Origin: Rhizobium tropici CIAT 899
GTDB lineage: Bacteria > Pseudomonadota > Alphaproteobacteria > Rhizobiales > Rhizobiaceae
Reading direction: 5' to 3'
Assembly: GCF_000330885.1 (NCBI RefSeq)
Contig: NC_020062.1
Location: 1,868,374-1,932,373, forward strand
Length of the DNA stretch: 64,000 nucleotides
The notes beneath the pieces are model-generated. The model was not told where the DNA came from, searched no databases, and was given only the letters and a program-made list of their open reading frames with translations. A program made the translations under genes and the position numbers. This document shows positions 26,117 to 35,292 of this stretch, piece by piece (position 1 is the stretch's first letter; every line of letters begins with the position of its first letter).

Positions 26117-27190
26117 TCAACCGAAAACAAGGGCATCCTCCTTCTTCCAGACGAGCGCATAGCGGTCCTTCTCGACAAAGGCCGGCGGACGGGCATGGCT
26201 CAGATGGGATTCGACCTCGAAGATGTGGCCGCCATCGAGCGCAAAGAAGGAATTGACCGCCGCACCGGAATATTCGCTGGCGATGAAATCCGCCTCGATG
26301 CGCACTTCGTCATCCGATAGCACCGCATCGCGGGAGCGGATCGAAACGCGGTCGTAGCGGATCGCATAGGCTGGCTGCGGCGCCTTTCGGCGCGAACCAT
26401 TCAAGGGGAAGCGACCGGCCGGGCCGACGAAAGCATCCGCGACGACATCGCCGGCAAAGAGGTTATAGCAATTGAGAAAACGGGCGACCGAGGCCGTTGC
26501 CGGGCTGTTGTAGACGACGTCCGAGGCGGCGGCCTGCGCGATGCGGCCGCGATCGAGCACAAGCACCAGGTCCCCCATCGCCAGGGCCTCGCTCTCGCTG
26601 CCCGTAACATGCAGGAAGGTGACGCCGCAGCGTTCGCGGATGATCTTGAGCTCGCTTCGCATGCGGCCGCGCAGATTGGCGTCGAGCGCGCCGAGCGGCT
26701 CGTCCAGCAGCACCATCTTCGGCTCCGTCACCAGAGTACGTGCCAAGGCGACGCGTTGGCGCTGACCGCCGGAAATCTGCGTCACCGCGCGGTCGTCAAA
26801 TCCGCTGAGGCCGACCAGCGACAGCATATCCTGAACCCTTTTTGCCAGGACGCGCGCATCCGTCACCGGATCGACCTTGCGATTGCGCAGGCCGAAGGCG
26901 ACGTTCTCGGCAACGGAAAGATGCGGAAACAGAGCGAAGTTCTGAAAAACGAAGCCGATGCCGCGATCATGCGGCTCCACGCCGTCAAGCCGTTTGCCGT
27001 GGAAGAGGACCGAACCGGCATCAGGTTCCTCGAAGCCGGCAATGACGCGCAGCAGCGTCGTCTTGCCGGAACCACTCGGCCCGAGCAGCGAGATATAGGC
27101 ATCGTCGGGCAGAGAGAAATCTATCCCGTCCAGTGCAGCTGACGGGCCATAGGACTTGGTGACTTGGCTGAGCTGAAGAACGGTCGACAC
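26117..27190 (-). CDS. PotA-like ABC transporter ATPase (second copy)
   Basis: This 357-residue ATPase has Walker A GPSGSGKTT, signature ISGGQRQRVALARTL (Ile in place of Leu), Walker B MVLLDEPLGALD and a TOBE domain (about 270-357). The switch His lies in TFLHVTGSESEALAMGD, where Gly replaces the His usually seen after Thr in VTH; the order reads H-V-T-G rather than V-T-H, so the catalytic histidine appears to be missing. Such an ATPase may be impaired or depend on the other copy in a heterodimer. It is the first gene of the minus-strand locus, facing the GntR regulator. Confidence 0.88.
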   Translation of the reverse strand: MSTVLQLSQVTKSYGPSAALDGIDFSLPDDAYISLLGPSGSGKTTLLRVIAGFEEPDAGSVLFHGKRLDGVEPHDRGIGFVFQNFALFPHLSVAENVAFGLRNRKVDPVTDARVLAKRVQDMLSLVGLSGFDDRAVTQISGGQRQRVALARTLVTEPKMVLLDEPLGALDANLRGRMRSELKIIRERCGVTFLHVTGSESEALAMGDLVLVLDRGRIAQAAASDVVYNSPATASVARFLNCYNLFAGDVVADAFVGPAGRFPLNGSRRKAPQPAYAIRYDRVSIRSRDAVLSDDEVRIEADFIASEYSGAAVNSFFALDGGHIFEVESHLSHARPPAFVEKDRYALVWKKEDALVFG

Positions 27191-27397
27191 CGAATTCCCA
27201 CCAGTTTCAAGGCAAGGACCATCCTTCCGGCAAAGCTCCGCTTTCGTCTGGATCGCATCGATCCGGACGTTCAGACGTCAGCCTGCACTCGCGCATGCTC
27301 ACATGCGCCTCAAAGAGATGTTCCTTGGCGTTTCAAAGAGTTCCACCTGCGACGCTTCTGACGAGCGTCTTGATGTTCAGAGCATTACATAAATGAT

Positions 27398-27412
27398 TTT
27401 TGTATTCAATAG
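27398..27412. promoter_or_regulatory. Candidate GntR operator near the transporter promoter
   Basis: TTTTGTATTCAATAG occurs here and again, identical over 15 bases, at 27652-27666. Its core TTGTATTCAA is one base from the perfect palindrome TTGTATACAA, the type of site bound by FadR-class GntR proteins. This copy is on the transporter side of the divergent promoter region. Confidence 0.6.
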
Positions 27413-27651
27413 ACTTTTCTAGAAAATGTCGAATCCCAAGGTAACAACTGATTGAGGGACGACTGGAAAAAGGCGGCGATATCGACAAGCATCCAGGCCC
27501 TATCCATAGAATTGGCAACGAAATGGCTCCAACAGCCGCCATAATGTGGCGCACCGCGGCCGGCATCATTCAGCAAACAGCGCCAATCGCGGCGCTAAGT
27601 ATCAACCGTCAGCGAAAAGAGATTCGCTGCGTTGGCGAGCCAAAAAACATA

Positions 27652-27666
27652 TTTTGTATTCAATAG
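27652..27666. promoter_or_regulatory. Candidate GntR operator near the regulator promoter
   Basis: This is the second exact copy of the 15-base element, about 80 bases before the regulator's chosen start. Two copies about 254 bases apart, one near each gene, fit joint control of the transporter locus and autoregulation. Confidence 0.6.
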
Positions 27667-27745
27667 TCATTTATTTTTGCGCTATGTTAGAATTACAAAA
27701 CGCGTAAGAGTGGGGCATCAGAACGACGTGAGTCCATTGCATCAG

Positions 27746-28756
27746 ATGACCGAAAACCATGCGCGCCCGAATGCGCAAAAGCGCTACGAGATCGCCGAGG
27801 ATGTTCTGCGTGGCAATATCGAGGACAACACGCTGCCGCGCGGCGTGGTGCTCCTCGAAGGGCCGATCGCCGATATCCTGCAGATTTCGCGCGCGCCCGT
27901 GCAGAGGGCGCTGCAGACGCTGGAGAGCGAGGGACTGGTACATCGCTTCAACGGACGCGGCTATCTCGTCGGTCCCGCTGGCCAGGGCATCGAGCCGAAG
28001 CGCGCCGATATCAAGACCCTCGGCCTGACCATTCCGCGCCACGCCGACGAGGCCTTGCAGAGCCGCGCGTCCTGGGAGCGCATCTACAATACCGTCGAGG
28101 CCGATGTCGCCGGCTGCGTCGTCTTTGGCCAGTACCGCATTATCGAGATCGAGCTCGCCGACCATTTCAACGTCAGCCGCACCGTGGTGCGTGACGTGCT
28201 GACGCGTCTGCGCGAACGCGGTCTTGTGCGCAAGAACCAGTCGTCCCACTGGATCGCCGGCCCGCTGACGGCGCAGATGATCAAGGATCACTACGGCCTG
28301 CGCGGCATGCTGGAGCCGCAGGCGCTGGTCGCTGGGGCCAGCCGCGTCGACCGGGAGCGACTGGATGATCTGTTCCAGCGCCTCTCCGATCTCGAGCGGC
28401 ACGAACCGGCCGACCACCTTGCGGCGCTGGAAACCATCCATGCCGACTTCATCGAGATTTGCATTCTCGCGACACCGAATGAGCGGCTGAAGGAATCGAT
28501 CCGCAACAATCTGCTGCCTGTCACGGCGACGGAGCGATTGCTGCGGCGGCTCGGGCTGCCCGGCGATCCCGCCATCATCACGGAGTTGCGCCTGATCGCG
28601 GAACTGCTGCTGCGAGGTGCCGTCAAGGCGGCGGCGGCGATGATGGAGAACCATCTCGAAGCCTCGGTCGACCGCACGATCGCACAAATGAAAATCGTCG
28701 CCATCATCCCAAGCCCCGGCGTGACGGCCGCCTACTTGACCCGCGTTCTCGAGTGA
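27746..28756 (+). CDS. GntR-family regulator with two winged-helix domains
   Basis: From ATG 27746 this is a 336-residue protein; GTG 27728 is also possible, and neither has a strong ribosome site. It has two successive GntR-like winged helices. The first, residues 13-75, includes LQISRAPVQRALQTLESEGL; the second, 110-172, includes FNVSRTVVRDVLTRLRERGL. An FCD-type ligand domain (about 178-310) follows. Typical GntR/FCD proteins have one winged helix and about 220-250 residues, so this is an extended architecture. It is divergent from the PotABCD-like locus and is probably its regulator. Confidence 0.85.
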   Translation: MTENHARPNAQKRYEIAEDVLRGNIEDNTLPRGVVLLEGPIADILQISRAPVQRALQTLESEGLVHRFNGRGYLVGPAGQGIEPKRADIKTLGLTIPRHADEALQSRASWERIYNTVEADVAGCVVFGQYRIIEIELADHFNVSRTVVRDVLTRLRERGLVRKNQSSHWIAGPLTAQMIKDHYGLRGMLEPQALVAGASRVDRERLDDLFQRLSDLERHEPADHLAALETIHADFIEICILATPNERLKESIRNNLLPVTATERLLRRLGLPGDPAIITELRLIAELLLRGAVKAAAAMMENHLEASVDRTIAQMKIVAIIPSPGVTAAYLTRVLE

Positions 28757-29112
28757 GACGCAGGCGACCCCTGATCTATTCCATCTGCGCCCGAAATGGG
28801 GGATTGAAGAGGCAGCCATCCGCTTGATGCCTTACGCCAGAGCAGCGCGAAGGCGCGCGAGCAATCCTGCCGGTTCGCCCGCGCCGCCAATGCCTGATCC
28901 ATAGTGACCTCCACGAATTGCGTCGGCATATGCGGCTGCAGTTGGGCGATCAGATCCATGTCGGCCGAGATCACCGTTCCCAGCATGAAATAGCCGCCGC
29001 CCGAGACGGCATCGCGATGCAGGATGATCGGCTCTGTTCCGCCCGGCACCTGGATGGAGCCATAGGGATAGCAGCTGTCGACTATATTCGACGGATCCGA
29101 GCCTGCGCCGAA
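28732..29112 (-). pseudogene. C-terminal fragment of biotin-dependent carboxyltransferase/5-oxoprolinase subunit C
   Basis: The minus strand encodes YGSIQVPGGTEPIIL, GGGYFMLGTVISADM and LIAQLQPHMPTQFVEVT. This is the C-terminal pattern of PxpC/KipA-type proteins (GSIQVP-x-G-x-PI, GGYPKIGTVISAD, QLRPGD-x-x-FV). The N-terminal two thirds are gone: the frame meets the IS6 end at 29113. Its stop overlaps the GntR 3' end. The intact ancestor would have acted in opening a cyclic amide such as 5-oxoproline, in keeping with the rest of the locus. Confidence 0.8.
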
Positions 29113-29923
29113 GGCGCATCGTCAACTTAACGGAATGTGGAATTGGACATGAGATGACGGGCCATGACAGACCGTGATCCACTCTATCGCCGCCATCGCT
29201 TTCCTGGCGAGATAATCGCCCACGCGGTGTGGCTCTATTTCCGTTTTCCTCTCAGTCTGCGGATGGTCGAGGATATGCTGGCGGCGCGTGGGATTATTGT
29301 CTCGCACCAGACTGTGCGGCTATGGGCCGAGAAATTCGGACGTGCCTTTGCGAGCGAGATCCGCTGCCGCTCAGCCGGTCGGCTGGGCGGCAAGTGGCAC
29401 CTCGACGAGGTCGTCGTTTCGATAGGCGGCAAGAAGCACTGGCTCTGGCGAGCCGTCGATGAGGACGGTTTCGTCCTCGACGTTCTGGTTCAAAGTCGTC
29501 GCAATACCAAGGCGGCCAAGCGTCTCATGCGCAAGCTGTTGAAGAGCCAGGGGCGCACGCCGCGAGTGATGATCACCGACGAGCTTCGGTCCTACGACGC
29601 TGCAAAGCGCGAGATCATGCCAGGTGTCGAGCATCGCTCCCACAGAGGCTTGAACAATCGGGCGGAGAATTCCCACCAGCCAGTCCGGCGACGAGAGCGG
29701 GTCATGAAACGCTTCAAGGCTAGGCGACATCTACAGTGCTTCGTCTCCATCCATGATCCGATCGCAAACCTGTTCCACATCCCCCGCCACGACATCCCCT
29801 CCAGCCATCATCGAGAACTGCGTTCAGCGGCGATGAACCTGTGGGCGAAAATCACTCGAGCGTGAACCGCAACAGCGCAAGCGGGCTACGACTGCCTTGT
29901 ACCCGTTAAGTTTACCATGCCCC
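29113..29923 (+). mobile_element. IS6-family insertion sequence
   Basis: This element of about 811 bases is bounded by imperfect inverted repeats of about 21 bases (29113-29133 and 29903-29923), sharing the inner AACTTAACGG. It carries one transposase gene. The 8-base flanks (29105-29112 and 29924-29931) do not match, so no target duplication is left. It lies between a truncated carboxyltransferase gene and a truncated second IS6 transposase, which suggests a deletion or recombination between elements. Confidence 0.85.
29164..29865 (+). CDS. IS6-family transposase
   Basis: This 233-residue DDE transposase appears intact. Family landmarks are HRFPGEIIAHAVWLYFRFPLS at the N-terminus, D81 in WHLDEVVVSIGGKKHWLWRA, D139 in VMITDELRSYDAA and E168 in NNRAENSHQPVR. 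A helix-turn-helix (ARGIIVSHQTVRLWAEKFG) precedes the catalytic core. IS6 elements move by cointegrate formation and often flank accessory DNA. Confidence 0.95.
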   Translation: MTDRDPLYRRHRFPGEIIAHAVWLYFRFPLSLRMVEDMLAARGIIVSHQTVRLWAEKFGRAFASEIRCRSAGRLGGKWHLDEVVVSIGGKKHWLWRAVDEDGFVLDVLVQSRRNTKAAKRLMRKLLKSQGRTPRVMITDELRSYDAAKREIMPGVEHRSHRGLNNRAENSHQPVRRRERVMKRFKARRHLQCFVSIHDPIANLFHIPRHDIPSSHHRELRSAAMNLWAKITRA

Positions 29924-30036
29924 TCCACAAGACGCAGGCTCAGCGGAAACCGAAAGTAGAACCAGGCCGCGTGGGCGATCATCTGGGGTGGGAAGCGATG
30001 ACGCTTGTCGCTGACCAGCGAGGTGTTCATCCACAT
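29924..30036 (-). pseudogene. N-terminal fragment of a second IS6 transposase
   Basis: Read on the minus strand from 30036, the fragment gives KRHRFPPQMIAHAAWFYFRF and LSLRLVE, the N-terminus of an IS6 transposase that differs from the intact neighbour. It breaks off exactly at the neighbour's right inverted repeat, so the neighbour inserted into it or recombined with it. It is in inverted orientation to the intact element. Confidence 0.8.
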
Positions 30037-30084
30037 GCGTCTATGCAGCCCATCCTCACAAGCCGTTGCCGTGACATCGCCCCG

Positions 30085-30975
30085 TCATTCCATATAGGCA
30101 GCAAGCTCCTCAGGCGTTCCCCGAGGAAAAGCTTCCTTAAGATAGTCCAGAAATGCAGACACGCGGGCACTGAGCAGCCGCCGCGTCGGGTATAGCGCCC
30201 AAAGGGCGGTCTGAAATCCTTCTACCTCACCCCAACTCACCAGCCTGCCAGTGGCCAGATCCGGAATGGCGAGCGATAGGGGTAGACGCGCCGCGCCCAC
30301 GCCGGCGCGGACGGCATCGCGAACCATGATGAAGGAGGAGACGCTCAGAACCGGCCTTGCCACAAGGCGAAATTTTCCCGCTGAAGTCGTGACCTCCCAC
30401 GATTCAGCCTGGGCCATCGCTCCACGGCTGACGGCGGGAACAGCATTGCGGCCTGCTGGACGCGGCAGGTCGGGACTTGCCACGACAACAAGCCGATCAT
30501 GCAGGAAGACGCGGCCGACAAGGCTTTCATCCGGCTCCGGATTCACGCGAATGACCACATCATAGGCTTCCTCGATCATGTCGACGGCCCGGTCTTCCGT
30601 CGTGATCTCGAGCTGAACTTCGGGATATTTCCGGACGAATCCTGCTGCAAGCTTTCCCAACGCCGTCTGCGAGAACAGCAAGGGCGCGCTGATCCTCAAC
30701 CGACCGCGGGGGCTATGTCCACCTGAAGCGATCGCCTTCGCCGTTTCGTCGAGCTCGGTCAGCAGCGCGCCCGTTCGCTCGAAGAGTGCGCGCCCCTCCT
30801 CCGTCAGCTTCAGCATCCGTGCACCGCGCTCGAACAGGCGCAGGTCGAGACTTGCCTCCAGCTCGGCCACGCGCCGTGACAAGGTTGCCTTCGGACGACC
30901 TGTTGCGCGAGCGGCCCTTCCGAACCCGCCATGACGGGCGACCAGATTGAAATCGGCGAGAGCGAGCAGGTCCAT
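30085..30975 (-). CDS. LysR-family transcriptional regulator
   Basis: This 296-residue regulator starts at MDLLALADF (ATG 30975, GGTGA upstream). The N-terminal winged helix reads FNLVARHGGFGRAARATGRP and KATLSRRVAELEASLDLRLF, and a two-lobed effector domain follows (about 90-290). The closest subgroup appears to be the one that controls divergent oxidoreductase genes. It faces the NmrA-like gene with 106 bases between them; the interrupted palindrome TCCAAAT (31000-31006) and ATTTGGA (31026-31032) in that gap may be its site. Confidence 0.9.
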   Translation of the reverse strand: MDLLALADFNLVARHGGFGRAARATGRPKATLSRRVAELEASLDLRLFERGARMLKLTEEGRALFERTGALLTELDETAKAIASGGHSPRGRLRISAPLLFSQTALGKLAAGFVRKYPEVQLEITTEDRAVDMIEEAYDVVIRVNPEPDESLVGRVFLHDRLVVVASPDLPRPAGRNAVPAVSRGAMAQAESWEVTTSAGKFRLVARPVLSVSSFIMVRDAVRAGVGAARLPLSLAIPDLATGRLVSWGEVEGFQTALWALYPTRRLLSARVSAFLDYLKEAFPRGTPEELAAYME

Positions 30976-31081
30976 GTGTTTCACCAGTGAGACAGTGAGT
31001 CCAAATGTGGCGTCTATCGGGGCCAATTTGGATCATTAAATTGATGACTGTCAACTGAACACCCCAACCGGAGTAACCACA

Positions 31082-31951
31082 ATGACCATTCTCGTTACAG
31101 GCGCCACCGGCCGTGTCGGCCACCATGTCGTCGATCAACTCGTCAAGCGCGGCGCAAAGGTCCGCGTGCTGACCCGCGATCCCTCGAAGGCCAATGTCCC
31201 GGCCGGCGTCGAAGTTGCCCAAGGCGACCTCCTCGACATCGATGCCCTGCGCAGCGCCTTCGATGGCGTCAGCACGCTGTTCCTTCTGAATGCCGTTACC
31301 GGCGATGAGTTCGCCCAGGCGATCATCACGCTCAACATCGCCCGCGAGGAAGGCGTCGAACGGGTCGTCTATCTCTCTGTGTTCGAAGCCGATCGCGCGG
31401 TGAACGTGCCGCATTTCGCCGTCAAGTTCGGCGCCGAGCGCATGCTCGTGCAGATGGGCTTCAGCGCCACCATCCTGCGCCCGACCTACTTCATCGACAA
31501 TGAGCTGATGATCAAGGACGTGATCCTCAATCACGGCGTCTATCCGATGCCGATCGGCAGCAAGGGTGTTGCCATGGTGGACGCCCGCGATATCGCCGAG
31601 GTCGCCGCCATCGAGCTGATCCGCCGCGACCAGGCTCCCGGCAAGCTGCCGATCGAGACGATCAATCTGGTCGGACCCGACACGCTGACCGGCCCGGATA
31701 TGGCCAAGATCTGGTCGGACTTGCTCGGCCGGCCGGTTGTTTACGGCGGCGACGATCCCAGCGGGTTCGAAGAGAACATGGCGAGCTTCATGCCGAAGTG
31801 GACCGCTTATGAGATGCGCCTGATGGCGGAACGCTATGTCAGCGACGGCATGATCCCCGAGATCGGCGACATCGAACGGCTGACCACCATCCTCGGCCGC
31901 CCGCTGCACAGCTATCGTGACTTCGCAGCGGCGATTGCGAACGCAGCATAG
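31082..31951 (+). CDS. NmrA-like NAD(P)-binding protein
   Basis: This 289-residue atypical short-chain dehydrogenase has the dinucleotide motif VTGATGRVGHHVVDQLVKRG (residues 5-24), R38 in LTRDPSKA that favours NADP(H), and no YxxxK motif in the usual place. Such NmrA/azoreductase-like proteins act as quinone reductases or redox sensors. GGAG precedes the ATG by 9 bases. It is divergent from the LysR gene, its probable regulator. Confidence 0.87.
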   Translation: MTILVTGATGRVGHHVVDQLVKRGAKVRVLTRDPSKANVPAGVEVAQGDLLDIDALRSAFDGVSTLFLLNAVTGDEFAQAIITLNIAREEGVERVVYLSVFEADRAVNVPHFAVKFGAERMLVQMGFSATILRPTYFIDNELMIKDVILNHGVYPMPIGSKGVAMVDARDIAEVAAIELIRRDQAPGKLPIETINLVGPDTLTGPDMAKIWSDLLGRPVVYGGDDPSGFEENMASFMPKWTAYEMRLMAERYVSDGMIPEIGDIERLTTILGRPLHSYRDFAAAIANAA

Positions 31952-32175
31952 TCCTGGCTGCTCACCTCAACTTCGCCTGGAAATCCGTCGTGATTTATTC
32001 AGCTACCACTATGCTGCTGAAGCTCTCCGACGAGATCGCGCTGAAAGCAACGGCCCGGTAAGCCGCACCGACCGCTTTCAAACGATTGTGTAAAGAATGC
32101 CCGCCGCCGCGCCAAGATCGAAGCTCTTGGCGCGGCGGCGGCATGAGATCAACTTACCTGGAGATCGCGCGCCGC

Positions 32176-32601
32176 CTATTGCTGTGCAGGCTCGGCTTTC
32201 TGGATCTTGTCCTGGACTTTCTTCACAAGCACAGGATCACTCTTTGCGGCCGTCAGAATTGCGTTATATTCGTTCACCGACATGCCCGGCGAGGTCTGGA
32301 CGGCCTGCACCATCTGCTTGCTTGCCTCGGTCTGGAGCTGTTGCTTCGCGGTTGGATCCTGCGTTGCGCCGATCTTGGCCGAGTATTCCTGCCTGATCTT
32401 GTCCACCTGGAGATAGGCAACCGCAAAGGCCTCTATCTTCTGGTCGCTGACGGGTGCAGCCGCTGCATTGCTGTCGGGCTGCTGCACTTGCGCAGGTGGC
32501 TGCTCCTGCGTTGCTTGCTGCGCAAAGGCCTGGTTGCCGAGAACCATCAAGCTCAAGACTGCGGCGGTCAGCGATGCAGCGGGGATATGACGAACAATCA
32601 T
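32176..32601 (-). CDS. Secreted DUF4168 protein
   Basis: This 141-residue protein has a Sec signal peptide (about residues 1-27, cut at NQAFA-QQ). A low-complexity Gln/Pro segment (28-50) and a DUF4168 helical domain follow (IEAFAVAYLQVDKIRQEYSA; SPGMSVNEYNAILTAAKSDP). The function of DUF4168 is not known. The gene stands alone on the minus strand. Confidence 0.85.
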   Translation of the reverse strand: MIVRHIPAASLTAAVLSLMVLGNQAFAQQATQEQPPAQVQQPDSNAAAAPVSDQKIEAFAVAYLQVDKIRQEYSAKIGATQDPTAKQQLQTEASKQMVQAVQTSPGMSVNEYNAILTAAKSDPVLVKKVQDKIQKAEPAQQ

Positions 32602-33057
32602 CTCAATTCCTCTTCAGTCGTGCGGGGGAACACCTCTTTGACGGCGTAGAGCTAGGGGTGACATATCGTTTCGATATCACCGCCGGTTAGGTTTCAGGAA
32701 CGATCCGGCGGCAATGTGGCCGTCAAACGGTTTCTATGGGGTCATAGCGCGGCGACGTGTTGGCGATAGAACGGCAGCTTTATGGCAGCAGTTCCGCTTC
32801 GGCGCGGGTTTCTTGCCAAGGTGACAAGCATCGTTACGGGATGTGAAAGCCTGTGAAGTTCACGATGGTGACTGAGCCTTGGCCATCGTTATTGTGTGAC
32901 CATCTCACCGGCGAGGGCCACGGAATAACGATCGAGCGGCCCGGAACGTACTATTCACCGGGGGATGCAGCTCACCAAAACTTTGAACCGCTCTCTCCTT
33001 TCACGCATTTCTAGACGGAAAATCGCTGAGCACTTTTCCTGGAATTGCGCTATCGGT
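32602..33057. other. Intergenic region with two inverted repeats
   Basis: No gene is seen in 456 bases. Two symmetric elements stand out: ATATCG-TTT-CGATAT at 32663-32677, close upstream of the DUF4168 gene and a possible operator, and 9-base arms ATCGTTATT (32885-32893) and AATAACGAT (32924-32932). The latter lacks a following T-run, so it is not a clear terminator. Confidence 0.45.
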
Positions 33058-33975
<918 letters not shown>

Positions 33976-34003
33976 CTATCGTCGATTGGTATGACAACGG
34001 CTC

Positions 34004-34978
34004 TCAGGCGCCTTCGAGCGACTGAACGAGGGCGGCGATGTAGCCGTAGCAGAAGGCGAAAGCGACGCCGGTCGGGTCCCGGCCACTGATGGTCGGCACA
34101 TGATCGGGCATCAGCATGTATTGATAGCCGACCTCCTTGTAGACCTTCGCGGAACGAACCATGTCCATGTCGCCCTCATCCGGGAAGGTCTCCATGAAGG
34201 AGAGCTTGCCGCCGCGAATGTTGCGGAAATGGACGTTGAAAAGCTTGCCGCGCGTGCCGAACCAGCGAATGATGTCGTCGATCTCCTCCGTCGGATTGTC
34301 GAGCATCTCGCCGACCGATCCCTGGCAGAAATTCAGCCCATGATAGGGGCTTTCCCGCATCAGCACGAATTTCTTCAAACCTTCGACGGAGCCAAGGGCG
34401 CGAGTAACGCCGCGATAGCCCGGCGGCGTATAGGGATCATGCGGGTGGCAGGCGAGACGGACGCGATTGCTCTCCGCCACAGGCACGACGCGCTCGAGGA
34501 AGTAGTCGATGCGCTCCCAATTCTCGTCCTCCGACAGCACTCCGGCAAGGCCGGGGGCAGCCTGGTGGTCCGCCTTGTCCCAGCGGAAGCTCGCATTCAG
34601 CGAACCGCCGCGGCCGGGTTCTTCCGGCGTGCGGGGAATGCCGATGAGGTTAAGGTTGTATTTTGCCGCAGGAATTCCCGCGGCCGCCACATCTTCGATG
34701 AGCTTGCAGACCGCATCGATCTGGCGATCGCGATCCGGTCCGGCAAGCAGAATATCGGGATAGGTCGCCTTCTCAATCGGCTGAGACGGCAAGGGAAGCT
34801 GGATCATGTCCAGAATCAGCCCGAAATTCTCGACCTTGTCGCGCAGGCGCTCAAGATCGGAAAGGGTCCAGCTTTCCGGCTTTCCCGGCGGGTCCGCGCA
34901 AATATGTTTCACCCCCAATTGGGCGAAAACGCGGTAGTCGTCATCATCCCGCGCCTCGACCTGCGTCCCTACATACAC
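34004..34978 (-). CDS. uxuA: Mannonate dehydratase (UxuA-like)
   Basis: This 324-residue TIM-barrel enzyme would convert D-mannonate to 2-keto-3-deoxygluconate. Family features are LACHPHDPYTPPGYRGVTR, GLNFCQGSVGEM, NVHFRNIRGG (metal ligands His and Cys) and the C-terminal YMLMPDHVP. GTG 34978 follows GGGAGAG; a longer frame to 35047 would cover the AT-rich putative operator. It is slightly shorter than E. coli UxuA but matches the short rhizobial form. A tandem with KdgD is not the standard glucuronate pathway pairing. Confidence 0.85.
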   Translation of the reverse strand: MYVGTQVEARDDDDYRVFAQLGVKHICADPPGKPESWTLSDLERLRDKVENFGLILDMIQLPLPSQPIEKATYPDILLAGPDRDRQIDAVCKLIEDVAAAGIPAAKYNLNLIGIPRTPEEPGRGGSLNASFRWDKADHQAAPGLAGVLSEDENWERIDYFLERVVPVAESNRVRLACHPHDPYTPPGYRGVTRALGSVEGLKKFVLMRESPYHGLNFCQGSVGEMLDNPTEEIDDIIRWFGTRGKLFNVHFRNIRGGKLSFMETFPDEGDMDMVRSAKVYKEVGYQYMLMPDHVPTISGRDPTGVAFAFCYGYIAALVQSLEGA

Positions 34979-35292
34979 GGAGCGTCTCTCCCACGAGATT
35001 GATCCATATCGTATGACATAATATGAATTTCTGTGGGAGTCGAGCATTATTGCTCCGTGCGGGCGAACCTCATATGCGCCCTCAATCTGCGGCTCAGCGG
35101 AAGGCCGATCGGGATCAAGACCATCCCAGAAGAGTTTAAAATGGCGCTAATCCCACCAATGTCATAATATGATACTGGCGTAGATTCTATGGTGGCCCAA
35201 GGCGGGGAAACGGCACCGTGATATGCCGGATCGGGAAGCAGTAGAAGACTACCCGCCCTGCGACGACGCCATTCGCCTTCGATGCTCTCTTC
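34979..35292. promoter_or_regulatory. Promoter region of the sugar-acid operon with repeated CATAATATGA
   Basis: In this 314-base gap the element G[A/T]CATAATATGA occurs at 35015-35026 and 35161-35172 in the same orientation. The second copy contains TCATAaTATGA, a near-perfect palindrome. AT-rich symmetric sites of this type upstream of uronate genes are commonly GntR-family (UxuR/KdgR-like) operators, but no such regulator gene is in the window. No gene is seen here. Confidence 0.45.

Noticed and set aside
27671..28819. A 382-codon minus-strand frame
   Set aside because: It covers the GntR gene on the other strand, whose winged helices are unmistakable. Only the pxpC fragment at the far end is real minus-strand coding sequence, and it is in a different frame.
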